From Chloroflexota bacterium (lineage in GTDB: Bacteria > Chloroflexota > Dehalococcoidia > Lucifugimonadales > UBA3495): a stretch of 58,709 nucleotides of DNA. The notes beneath the pieces are model-generated. The model ran no database searches. It saw only the letters and a program-made list of their open reading frames with translations, and was not told the DNA's origin. Positions 35,760 through 43,694 of this stretch are shown here, piece by piece (the stretch's first letter is position 1; each line of letters opens with the position of its first letter). A program made the translations under genes and the position numbers. The DNA is taken from contig JAPPLU010000082.1 in NCBI GenBank assembly GCA_028874075.1, forward strand, positions 1 to 58,709. The letters are read 5' to 3'.

Positions 35760-36698
35760 TTACTGGAAAAGACTAAGGGTCGAATCGGGGAATAACTCTT
35801 CAGGATCGACCGTCTCAGGGATTACCCCCTGCTCGACATTGAATCGGATGAAGGCCTCCAGCGTCTTGAGGGAACTTTGGAAGCCGTAAGGGATCGGATC
35901 CTCCCCTACTACCTCGGCCATTTTCAATAAGGCTTGGTCAGCCTGGCTTGGATGGTCGCCGGAATGAAGGCGTCCGATGTATTGGGCCTTGGCCATCTTG
36001 AACGCTTCAAACAACTCGCACTCAAGGCCCGGATTCGCCTCCAGCTGAGCGTCCTTAACCACGACCATGTGGCTTATGGGGTAAATTCCGGTCTTCCGGT
36101 GCCAGGCGGCGTCGGCCTGGTCCGGCTCGGGGAACAGGGGCTGGACGTCGGGCGAGTCGACCGGCCCCGCGCCTATTGCGGCGTCTATCTCCCCGGATAG
36201 CAGCATTTCTCCCAGGTCACTATTTGGGGACGAGACCACATTCGATGGCGGGACGAATTCAGCGACGTGTTCATCGCCGGAAAGAACCCAGGTGACGGCT
36301 TCCAGGTCCACACCGTACTCGGTTTGCAGCATGCCCCGGGTCCAGACCCCTGGAGTAAGAGTGTAGCTGCGCAGACCTACCCTCCGTCCTTCCAGGTCTT
36401 TCGGCGACGTCATTCCACTGCGCGCATTGAATACCAGCCCTCCGTGGTAGAAGGCGCGAGTCAAAAATACGGGAATTCCGGTAAAGGGCTTCGCGTGTGC
36501 TCGGGCGCACAGGTAAGTAGAGAGGGCCATCTCCGCAACGTCGAATTCCAGACCGCGCACCATGCGTCGGAAAATGCTGACCACCGGGGACACTTCAACA
36601 TGTTCCATGCTGAACGTCTTCGACGCGACGGTCCCGTCCTTCAACGGTTTAGTATGACCGTAGTTACCCAAAGCTGTGCGCAATACCAAGTCTGTCAT
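35760..36698 (-). CDS. 4,5-dihydroxyphthalate decarboxylase-like / periplasmic-binding-fold protein
   Basis: 312 aa, ATG 36698 with CAGGAGG upstream. Seen: LVLRTALGNYGHTKPLKDGT, FDVAEMALSTYLCARAH, PVFLTRAFYHGGLVFNA, DLEGRRVGLRSYTLTPGVW, the typical series of this family of type-2 periplasmic-binding folds without signal peptide. Known: members are called 4,5-dihydroxyphthalate decarboxylase, but most have untested functions. No signal peptide here, so cytoplasmic. Location beside an aromatic hydroxylase fits catabolism. Confidence 0.82.
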   Translation of the reverse strand: MTDLVLRTALGNYGHTKPLKDGTVASKTFSMEHVEVSPVVSIFRRMVRGLEFDVAEMALSTYLCARAHAKPFTGIPVFLTRAFYHGGLVFNARSGMTSPKDLEGRRVGLRSYTLTPGVWTRGMLQTEYGVDLEAVTWVLSGDEHVAEFVPPSNVVSSPNSDLGEMLLSGEIDAAIGAGPVDSPDVQPLFPEPDQADAAWHRKTGIYPISHMVVVKDAQLEANPGLECELFEAFKMAKAQYIGRLHSGDHPSQADQALLKMAEVVGEDPIPYGFQSSLKTLEAFIRFNVEQGVIPETVDPEELFPDSTLSLFQ

Positions 36699-36800
36699 TG
36701 TGTCGGCCTCCTGGTCGCTGGTTCCTGCTGGTGTTGGTTCAAGAGCGATTTCCTCTCGGGCCCGCCGGTTGGCAAACCGGGAGTGGGTCAGTCGTTCCCA

Positions 36801-37994
36801 TCAGCCATATTGCCAGGCATCCCCGGGCATTATCCGCACCATGAACTCGTCAAACATGGGGACAGTGAACGCGGTATCTCCGTGCCCCGGACTCCAGATC
36901 ATGCCCTTGGAGATCAATTGATTGCGGGTTGGTGCCAGAGAACTCACTCTCCGGCCCAAGGCATTGGCTATGTCGCCTGAGCGATGCGGGCCGGCGCCCA
37001 GGCTTGCCATTGCCCGGACATATCGCTTCTCCGTTGGCGTAAGTCGGTCGAACCTGACCAGGAAAAAACTCCCGTCCAGGGTTGCCAGGGCCCGCTGGGA
37101 TGCAAGGTCTATATCAGCCAATGAAATGGGAGACCCCTCGGCGGTGTCCCAGACGTGCTTGCCCCACTCTTGCAGGAAGTAGGGGTAGCAATGCGTCTTC
37201 TCTACCAGCCGATCCAGGGCTTCAGCCTCGAATTCGACGCCCTCCTCTGCGGCGGGTTTGGCAATTGCCAACTTGGCGTCTTCTCGGGTAAGGGGTCCAA
37301 TTTCGGGAAACTCAAAAAGTCTCTCAGCATAGGACTTGGCTCGTCCCATTTGGCCCCGAATTTGTGGCAAACCGGCCCCTAACATTATTACCGGCAATTG
37401 ACGTTGGGAGATGCGGTGCAATGCGGTAATGAGGGCAGCAAGTTCATCCTCCGCCACGTATTGGAGTTCATCTATGAAGATGGCCACGCAGGTCCCGTCT
37501 GCCCAAGCGGCTTCGCCGACAACTGCCAGCAGGTCCTGGAGATCTATTTCCAGGTCGCCGTTGTCAGCCAGGCCAGGCTCGGCGTCAAAGTCCAGACCCA
37601 CTTCGATATCCTGGTACTTCAGCTTGAGCGCGCCCACAAATCCGGCCAGGCCTCTGAGCGCCCTTTGGGCCAGAACCTTCGCCGCCTCTCGGTTGGACAG
37701 TTTGATCAGGGCTATGCGCAGCTCAGGGGCTAATATGGAGGGAAGAGAACGTTCTTCGGGGGCCTCGATCCTCAAGGCATGTATGCCCCGATGCTCCGCA
37801 TCTTGCCTGATGCGATTGAGCAGGACCGTCTTGCCTACTCCCCGCAGGCCGACCATGAGAAGGCTCTTACTGGGCCGGCCTATCCTGGTGCGTTCGAGGG
37901 CGATATAAGCCGCATTCCGCAAGTCATCCCGGCCAGCTAGCTCAGGGGGTGGGGTGCCTGCCCCGGGGGCATACGGATTACGTATAGGATCCAT
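36801..37994 (-). CDS. AAA+ / Orc-like ATPase with C-terminal winged helix
   Basis: 397 aa from ATG 37994. Seen: Walker A GLRGVGKT (49-56), Walker B VAIFIDELQY (about 170-179), sensor-like MLGAGLPQIRG, the CYPYFLQEWGKHVWDTAEGS block and a C-terminal winged-helix region (AMASLGAGPHRSGDIANALG). Known: such ATPases resemble archaeal Orc1/Cdc6-like and prokaryotic regulatory ATPases; role is usually unassigned. A decayed paralogue (30219-30560) shows the family is repeated here. A palindrome upstream (38014-38050) suggests autoregulation. Confidence 0.82.
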   Translation of the reverse strand: MDPIRNPYAPGAGTPPPELAGRDDLRNAAYIALERTRIGRPSKSLLMVGLRGVGKTVLLNRIRQDAEHRGIHALRIEAPEERSLPSILAPELRIALIKLSNREAAKVLAQRALRGLAGFVGALKLKYQDIEVGLDFDAEPGLADNGDLEIDLQDLLAVVGEAAWADGTCVAIFIDELQYVAEDELAALITALHRISQRQLPVIMLGAGLPQIRGQMGRAKSYAERLFEFPEIGPLTREDAKLAIAKPAAEEGVEFEAEALDRLVEKTHCYPYFLQEWGKHVWDTAEGSPISLADIDLASQRALATLDGSFFLVRFDRLTPTEKRYVRAMASLGAGPHRSGDIANALGRRVSSLAPTRNQLISKGMIWSPGHGDTAFTVPMFDEFMVRIMPGDAWQYG

Positions 37995-38013
37995 GTGAGA
38001 ACTCTATACTATT

Positions 38014-38050
38014 ATTAGCTAAGTTACAATAGTATTGTAATTCAGCTAAT
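38014..38050. promoter_or_regulatory. 37-bp palindrome upstream of the ATPase gene
   Basis: ATTAGCT-aag-TTACAATA-g-TATTGTAA-ttc-AGCTAAT: nested perfect arms around a single central base, 20 bp upstream of the ATPase start. The AT-rich block is unlike surrounding GC-rich DNA. Likely operator overlapping the promoter; the binder is unknown. Confidence 0.7.
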
Positions 38051-38273
38051 ATTATTATAACTCGCTTAGTAGCTCCACACCACGCTAAATTTCCACTCCA
38101 TTCGAGCTTTGGGCAGTTAGGCTCAGCCGGGCCGTCTGTCCCGGACTCCGCGGGAAAACAGGCCTTCGACGGTAGACAGATACCTGTCTGCCCTAATGGT
38201 GGTCAACGTTATTCAGACCTACCTGCTGTATCCGGCTCGTCTAAATGGCGGAGTCGAGCAGGCAGGTCAGATG

Positions 38274-38948
38274 TTAAAAGGCGCGGGCTGGAAACAAACG
38301 GCGGTACACGCCGGGTGAACCCGAGGCGTGACCGTAGGTGCCTCCAATGTAGTCGTGCATCCCATCCTGGCGGCGCTGTCTTTCCCACGCCAGGGTCTCG
38401 GGTACTTTCTCGTGTTCGAACTCATACATGGTGAGGTAATTGGGCCAACCTTCAACGGACTGATACCGGCGGACCTGTATGCACCCCGGTATCTGCAGGT
38501 TGCCAGGCGTACGCACGTTATCGTAATAGTAGTTGTACTTATCCTCGATCTCCGGGGGCACGTCCATGCGTCCGATCTGGAGCGCGGGAGCCATGCCACG
38601 GCCCAACGTATGCGGGTCGCTTTCGGCGGGATAGATTTGAGTGCATACGTTACGGACCATCCCTCCCGCAGCCATGAGGGGTGACATCCGCCTCGACCAT
38701 TCGGTAGGGTTGGCCCGCTGGCGCAGGTACTCATCGGACTGCAGGGCTTCCACCGATTCGAGCTCGTAAACGGCCAGGTATCTGGGCCCACCCCGCAGGG
38801 CTTCATACCGGGCCCCGTCCAAGAATCCAGGATTGCTCAGCCGCTCGGCCAAGTGCTCCTGGTTGTACCAGGCATTGAAGTCGGCGTCATGCTCGACGGC
38901 CACATCGGTGTAGACCACCATGATAGCGGTACCCTTCTTCTCAACCAC
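38274..38948 (-). CDS. EthD-like / dimeric alpha-beta barrel protein (two repeats)
   Basis: 224 aa. GTG 38948 preceded by AGGAGGAGG. Seen: two half-domains, each of ferredoxin-like pattern: IMVVYTDVAVEHDADFNAWY with HLAERLSNPGF, and GWPNYLTMYEFEHEKVPETL. Such proteins are small-ligand enzymes or accessory factors in catabolic clusters. The neighbouring HpaB-like and 4,5-dihydroxyphthalate-decarboxylase-like genes support a catabolic role. No catalytic residue can be named. Confidence 0.65.
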   Translation of the reverse strand: MVEKKGTAIMVVYTDVAVEHDADFNAWYNQEHLAERLSNPGFLDGARYEALRGGPRYLAVYELESVEALQSDEYLRQRANPTEWSRRMSPLMAAGGMVRNVCTQIYPAESDPHTLGRGMAPALQIGRMDVPPEIEDKYNYYYDNVRTPGNLQIPGCIQVRRYQSVEGWPNYLTMYEFEHEKVPETLAWERQRRQDGMHDYIGGTYGHASGSPGVYRRLFPARAF

Positions 38949-39298
38949 GATGCGTACCTCCTCCTGGGAATAAGTCCGTTCCGGCCCATTAAAGCACAGA
39001 TAACTGCTGCCTGACCATCATGGATTTATCAAACCGAGGGCGAAGCGCTGCGAAATTGCTCAACCAGCAATGTAATCCAGTATTGAGTCAATTCAAGAAT
39101 GGTCCGGGCAGAGGCAATGGAGCTTATGGCTGCCGTCCATGCCGGTAAAGCGCAAGTCGGAGGCCGCTGCCGTAAGGTTGCACTGTGATACGTTGGCTTC
39201 ACCTGCCTGCCATCTAGGGCTTCATGTTGAGAGATGGCCAATGAGATACTAAAATATATGCCATAACACCATAAATTATTGACAAAGGGTTAGACTGG
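38949..39298. other. Intergenic region upstream of vapBC copy 2
   Basis: About 350 bp. Contains TTGACA-like sequence (39281-39286) just before the vapB start, which is too close to serve as a standard -35. No gene seen. Confidence 0.35.
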
Positions 39299-39574
39299 AT
39301 GAAGACGATCAGCATTTCGGTCGAGGATGAAACTCACCGATTGGCAAGGATCAGGGCTGCCGAAACCGGCACTACGGTTTCAGCTATGATGCGGGATATG
39401 TTAGTGGAATTCCTGCGGCAACCGGCAAAGGCGGGTCAGGCCGACACCGAGGCCCTCCGGCGCGGTCGACTGATGGACGAGGTTCTGAAAAGGTTCAAGG
39501 AAGAAGGAGTTGGCGTAGATACCAGCCTGAAACTAACTCGGGAAGAACTGTACGACAGCCATGCGACTGGTTGA
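39299..39574 (+). CDS. vapB: Antitoxin of VapBC pair, copy 2
   Basis: 91 aa from ATG 39299. Seen: MKTISISVEDETHRLARIRA, TGTTVSAMMRDMLVEFLRQ: strand, then two helices of a ribbon-helix-helix fold, followed by a linker and the toxin-binding tail KLTREELYDSHATG. Overlaps the PIN gene by 14 bases. Divergent from copy 1 (30677) but the same arrangement. Confidence 0.85.
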   Translation: MKTISISVEDETHRLARIRAAETGTTVSAMMRDMLVEFLRQPAKAGQADTEALRRGRLMDEVLKRFKEEGVGVDTSLKLTREELYDSHATG

Positions 39575-39974
39575 CACCAACGTACTGATTTATGCCGTGA
39601 GCAACAGGGAGGCCGACACTCCGAAACAGGCGGTTGCCCAGGCAATCCTGAGAGAACCGGACCTGGCCCTGTCTGTCCAGGTGCTTCAGGAATTTTATTA
39701 TCAAGCCACACGCCTCCAGGGACCGGCTGGTCTGACCCACGAGCAGGCCCTGGCACTCCTGAGGCCACTGGCCACCTTGCCAATCCAGGAAATAACAGTA
39801 GCCTTGTTTCACCGGGCTACGGAAATCAGGACAAAGTTCGGCATCTCCTACTGGGACTCAGCAATCCTGGCCGCAGCTCATATTCTGGGTTGCGAGGTAG
39901 TGTATTCAGAAGACCTGAGACAACAACAGGATTACGCCGGACTGCGAGTGATAAACCGTTGTGAAAAAGGATGA
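39561..39974 (+). CDS. vapC: PIN-domain toxin (VapC), C-terminus supplied by an inserted transposon
   Basis: 137 aa. Seen: RLVDTNVLIYAVSNRE, LSVQVLQEFYYQATR, ISYWDSAILAAAHILG and SEDLRQQQDYAGLRVIN: the PIN acidic residues are intact. The last codons (RCEKG, stop at 39972-39974) lie inside the right end of the tnpB element, whose boundary is near 39956. The element therefore replaced the native last residues. The catalytic core is untouched, so the toxin may still work. Confidence 0.85.
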   Translation: MRLVDTNVLIYAVSNREADTPKQAVAQAILREPDLALSVQVLQEFYYQATRLQGPAGLTHEQALALLRPLATLPIQEITVALFHRATEIRTKFGISYWDSAILAAAHILGCEVVYSEDLRQQQDYAGLRVINRCEKG

Positions 39975-40200
39975 CTTTAGGAACAGGGTCACTGTCAACC
40001 TCTTGTGAAGATCCACCACTGGCGGACCGCCGCCCCAACAGTGCAAGGCGGCTCCGCCCGGGAATCCCACCCGGGAACACCGATCTGGTCCCCGTTCAGG
40101 CCGGAGCCCGAACCGGATTGGGTCTGCGTCTCCGCTTACCCAGCCGGTATTGTGCTGCAAGCACCGGTCTCAGCTGTCCCAGAACACACCCCCACAGGGT
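39956..40200 (-). ncRNA. Candidate reRNA (omega RNA) of the TnpB element
   Basis: The 140 bp beyond the tnpB stop, plus the gene's 3' end, are conserved in sequence and spacing with the corresponding region of the second, dead tnpB copy (47903 onward), although untranslated. Contains GC-rich inverted repeats (GGCGGACCGCC, CGGGAATCCCACCCGGG). Known: TnpB guide RNAs lie at this end and finish with a guide from flanking DNA; here the guide would read from vapC below 39956. Limits are approximate. Confidence 0.5.
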
Positions 40201-41712
40201 CCATACGTGCTTCACCCGCTTCCTTGCAGGTACGGAGAAGGCGACACGGACCCCGTTGCCCAGGGGAGCAACCCTGAGGCGCGGGATGCCTTCCGAACAG
40301 CCGAGGAAACGCCGGGCCAGCGCCAGGGCCGCCGCCTGGTGGGCGCTGAGCCCGTAGCGTTCCATGAACTTCACCCGGCCAATCACCGAACTGAAGGCCG
40401 GGTTTACCTGGTATACCTCCACTCCTTGCCTGATGCCCCGGGACAGGAAGCAAGCCTTTATCCTGGCGTAGCTGAAACTGGACAGCATCCGGCTGTAGCG
40501 GGGAGACGCCCCCTCCAGACCGGCTTTCTTCTGCCGGAAGTCCAGCTTCTCCAGCACGATGGGCTTGCCCACCTCCCGGGCATGGGCTACCACGTCAGCC
40601 ACGGCATCGCCGATGATGGCTTCCGCTTGGCGGCGGGACTTCCCATAGGTCACCAGGGGAACACTGAAGCAGTTTACCGGGTTGCCGCTGGCGTCGGTCT
40701 CCGACACTGCCAGGTGGTCGGCGTTCAGGTCCACCCCGATGGCGCCTCGGGACCTGTCCGTGACCACCGGTGCCTTGGTAAGGGCAGTGGTCAGGAACAC
40801 CCGCCAGCCCCTGGCGTCCCGCTTGAACCGGTAGCTGACGGCCTGCCCCAGGCCCGACTGACGGGCGGCCTTCTCCCCGTGACGGCGCCGGCAGGCCCCA
40901 TACTCGGCATTGCTGTCCAGGGCCGCCAGAACTTGCTCGTGGCCGTACTTGAACCTTACCCCAGGGATGACCAGGTACTTGCCCTGCTCACCGGCCAGGC
41001 AGTCAGGCAACCTCAGCCTGAGGGTAAGAGAGCCGTCATCGGCCACCAAGGCCACACACAACTGGCAGCCCGCCGTTTCATCTTTGCTCCCCAGCACGAA
41101 AAACTCGTCGCTGCGGGCACTGCGCCAATCACTGAGCCATTTCTCGTGGCAGGAATAACCGTTGGCCTCCAGGTTGTGCTGCTTCCGCCAGAGACGCCTG
41201 GACCCAAAGCAAAGCCTGATACGGCCCGCCTGTATGTCCAGTTCCAGTCTCTCTAGCCTGCCCCTTAGTTTCTCCAGCCTTCGCCGCTTCTGGTGCAGCC
41301 AGTCCCCCCGGGCTCCCTCTCCGGCCTGGGTTGTCTGCTCCTGGGCCATCCGGTCCTGGGCTCGGGCTATCTGCCCCAGCAACTCATCCCGCCGCAGCAA
41401 CTGCTGCTCCCTTACTGACGCCACCTTCCCCTCCAGGGATACCCGCACCGCGTTGAACATCCGGGCCGGTATCCGGTAGCGCCGCAGGTATTCCGGCTTC
41501 AAGGAAACAGCAGACCGGCCCGCCGCCACATCGGCAAAGAGCCTGCGCTGAATCCCGCAGTACCGGTCGGCATAGGCCGAAAGCAGCTTGTTACCGGAGG
41601 CGCGGTCCATGTCGGCGAAGTCGCTGATGCGGGTCTGGTAGGTGGCTGGCTGGCCTCTCCTGCCATTAACAGGCGGGGCTGGAGGGGAGATCTTTCCTTT
41701 GCTGGCAACCAT
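40096..41712 (-). CDS. tnpB: TnpB-related RNA-guided nuclease, non-canonical third RuvC motif
   Basis: 538 aa. Seen: long helical N-terminus, then RuvC-I GAIGVDLNADHLAVSE (Asp328), RuvC-II KPIVLEKLDF (Glu388), and RuvC-III region VNPAFSSVIGRVKFMERYG, LSAHQAAALALARR, where the expected Asp appears replaced by His458-Gln459. No CxxC zinc-finger pair is present between II and III. Known: a described TnpB-related group has this NPAFSSVIG...HxAAAL pattern; TnpB proteins cut DNA guided by reRNA. Activity here is uncertain. The gene is intact. Confidence 0.88.
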   Translation of the reverse strand: MVASKGKISPPAPPVNGRRGQPATYQTRISDFADMDRASGNKLLSAYADRYCGIQRRLFADVAAGRSAVSLKPEYLRRYRIPARMFNAVRVSLEGKVASVREQQLLRRDELLGQIARAQDRMAQEQTTQAGEGARGDWLHQKRRRLEKLRGRLERLELDIQAGRIRLCFGSRRLWRKQHNLEANGYSCHEKWLSDWRSARSDEFFVLGSKDETAGCQLCVALVADDGSLTLRLRLPDCLAGEQGKYLVIPGVRFKYGHEQVLAALDSNAEYGACRRRHGEKAARQSGLGQAVSYRFKRDARGWRVFLTTALTKAPVVTDRSRGAIGVDLNADHLAVSETDASGNPVNCFSVPLVTYGKSRRQAEAIIGDAVADVVAHAREVGKPIVLEKLDFRQKKAGLEGASPRYSRMLSSFSYARIKACFLSRGIRQGVEVYQVNPAFSSVIGRVKFMERYGLSAHQAAALALARRFLGCSEGIPRLRVAPLGNGVRVAFSVPARKRVKHVWTLWGCVLGQLRPVLAAQYRLGKRRRRPNPVRAPA

Positions 41713-41793
41713 GCACTGATAATAGCAGAACAGGTGTTCGTATGCCAGTGGCTCTTGGGCGAAAGGGAAAGAAGAACTACCTGCTTTAAGTGA

Positions 41794-42210
41794 CCATACA
41801 CAAACAATGCATACCCTGCAGCTACAGAACCTTAAACAGTTGCCGAACCCCTTTTAGAGGAAAGTAGGGTTGCTATGACTCCGCCAGGGGGCCGGCGTCG
41901 CACCCAATTCCTGCATCACTGCACTCGATGAAAAATTGCCGCAAATGGCACGCCTCACTGGTTCGCTCAGAGACTCACCGGGCTGTCCCGCACAGAATTC
42001 ACTTGAACTGTTCATTGCATTTACCCACTAGCGGTGCCGCGTGTCGGAGTCGGACGGGGCAGCGAAAAACTGAAAGCAATGACAGCGGTGCCGATTGTCC
42101 CCTTGCCAGAGCCTTTCACCGTGTGGGCCTCTCCCAGAGTCACACCGGAGTCCGACCATAATCTTCCAATTTATCGGGACACCAAAGAGAGAGCCGGCTA
42201 ACAACGAAAA
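41794..42210. other. Intergenic stretch, no supported gene
   Basis: About 420 bp between the tnpB element and the DUF5679-like gene; nothing recognised. Confidence 0.4.
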
Positions 42211-42438
42211 CTATCCACTCCTTCCCGGGAACTTGGAAAAGAGGCGAGCAATACGACTCCGAGCCGGCGGTCTCTCCTCAGCACTACCTATCCTGAACTT
42301 CTTCGCACCGCATATTGCGCACTGGCCCGACACAGCCGAACTGCCATTCTTGAGAAGCACCTGCCGGCTTCCCATTGTGTCTGTCCTGGCTCGACACTTC
42401 AGGCAGTAGATCTGGTCGCTGGTTGTTGCAGCAGTCAT
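42211..42438 (-). CDS. Small zinc-ribbon protein, DUF5679-like, copy 2
   Basis: 75 aa. ATG 42438 with GGAAGGACAAG upstream. Seen: QIYCLKCRARTDTMGSRQVL, LKNGSSAVSGQCAICGAKKF; two CxxC pairs as in copy 1 (31494-31718), of which the central residues are nearly identical. It again lies about 250 bp from a tyrosine recombinase in the same orientation. Confidence 0.75.
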   Translation of the reverse strand: MTAATTSDQIYCLKCRARTDTMGSRQVLLKNGSSAVSGQCAICGAKKFRIGSAEERPPARSRIARLFSKFPGRSG

Positions 42439-42685
42439 TGGTCTTGTCCTTCCGTCAATATATTCTCCTGTTCGCTGATCCCAAAGGGCGAGCCGGGCCT
42501 TTTCGAAGAACCCATTGAGCCGACAACACGACGCGCCACCTTGGGGCCCACGTATGGGAACTGAAGTCCACTTCCCCTCATCTAATAACGAATAAAGGCC
42601 GTCGACTAAACTCGACTCCCAAGGTCAGCCTAGAGGGCTTCGGGTTGAAAGCCGTTCTAATACAGCGCGCTATCCTATGTCTACG

Positions 42686-43660
42686 TCATCCGGCTCCGGG
42701 ACGACTGTAGTACCTGGCCACGGCGCCCCGCCCTGCGGCTTCCGCCCGAGTGTACCGGGCTGGCATGGTGGGAGACTCCCACCTGCCTGCAGTCATGAGC
42801 GCTGGCAACTCACAGCCGGAGGCGGCCAGGTCGATGGCCATGCCCACCCTGGGGGAATGCCCGGCAAAGTCTCCCTGAATCCCGGCTGCTTTAGCGGCCG
42901 AGGCGATGCGCCGGTTGATCTGACGAGGAGAAAGTCCGAAAATTCTCTGCTCTGGATCTGCCACTGTGGGCCTTATCTGCGACAGCGCGTCCATGGTGGC
43001 CGGGCTCAGGTAAAGAACAGAGCCCTCACCGCTCTGGTCCGTCTTGGAGTTTCTCACCGTCAGTCTGCCGCTCCCATCGGCGGCCGGTTCCAGGTCTCCC
43101 CAGGTGAGGGCCGAGGCCTCCGAGCGCCTGAGTAATGCGTCCCGCATTACGGCAACCAGGGCAATGTCCAGCAGGGCCCTGGCTTGAGCCTTCACGTGAG
43201 TTTCCATCTTGCCGCTGGGCAGCATTCTCGGAAAACCGGCAGTGGCCTGAATCGCCACCTGCACCTCCCTGGTAAGGGCCGCCGCCTGCTGCTGCGGACG
43301 GGAAATAGTGCGCGACAGGCCCGCCAGCACCCGGCGAACCCCCTCGTTGTCGGTGGGGTCGGGATGTCCCGCATCCTTGTGAATGGCGGCCAGGGCGGAG
43401 CGCGCCAGCTTGAGGGTGGCAATGGAGGCGCCGGAGTCGGCCCGATCCAGCAGGTAATCAGCCACCGCCAGGGGCTGGGCGGGCAGAACCTCGTGACCCC
43501 TGGACTCAGCCCACCGGCGCCAGAGGTTCCACTGGCTGCGGTAGCACCGCCGGGTGGAGGCGGACCTGGCGCTGGCCATGGCCTCCTCTAACCGCTGGCG
43601 GTCCACCGGTGCGGGGATTCCTTGGGACCTGGGGGCGGGTAGGGCAAGATTGGTGGTCAA
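42686..43660 (-). CDS. Tyrosine recombinase, intact copy
   Basis: 324 aa from TTG 43660. Seen: SAM-like N-domain (STRRCYRSQWNLWRRWAESR), then catalytic blocks: Arg178 (DALLRRSEA), Lys206 (NSKTDQ), His268-x2-Arg271 (GHSPRVGMA), Trp294 (TAGRWESP) and nucleophile Tyr303 (PARYTRAEA). All are present, so it is probably active. Known: tyrosine recombinases move integrative elements. The inverted repeat at 43669-43694, immediately upstream, may be its core site. Confidence 0.92.
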   Translation of the reverse strand: MTTNLALPAPRSQGIPAPVDRQRLEEAMASARSASTRRCYRSQWNLWRRWAESRGHEVLPAQPLAVADYLLDRADSGASIATLKLARSALAAIHKDAGHPDPTDNEGVRRVLAGLSRTISRPQQQAAALTREVQVAIQATAGFPRMLPSGKMETHVKAQARALLDIALVAVMRDALLRRSEASALTWGDLEPAADGSGRLTVRNSKTDQSGEGSVLYLSPATMDALSQIRPTVADPEQRIFGLSPRQINRRIASAAKAAGIQGDFAGHSPRVGMAIDLAASGCELPALMTAGRWESPTMPARYTRAEAAGRGAVARYYSRPGAG

Positions 43661-43668
43661 AACGAAAA

Positions 43669-43694
43669 TGTCCGATAATTATGATTATAGGACA
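43669..43694. promoter_or_regulatory. Inverted repeat upstream of integrase copy 2, possible recombination core site
   Basis: TGTCCGATAAT, spacer TATG, ATTATAGGACA: 10 of 11 arm positions are complementary. Starts 9 bp upstream of the integrase start, exactly as at 33545-33570 for copy 1. Fits a tyrosine-recombinase core site (two inverted arms, short overlap) or an operator. Confidence 0.55.

Larger units (their letters stand above)
39956..41793 (-). mobile_element. IS200/IS605-type (tnpB-only) element, copy 1, about 1.84 kb
   Basis: Ends placed by comparing with copy 2 at 47903-49739: similarity starts at AACCGTTGT near 39954-39961 and stops after AAGTGA at 41788-41793. Carries only tnpB; no tnpA (Y1 transposase) was found, so it needs one in trans. 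Confidence 0.7.

Noticed and set aside
40150..41256. Plus-strand 368-codon frame
   Set aside because: Antisense to tnpB; low-complexity, high Gly/Pro/Leu.
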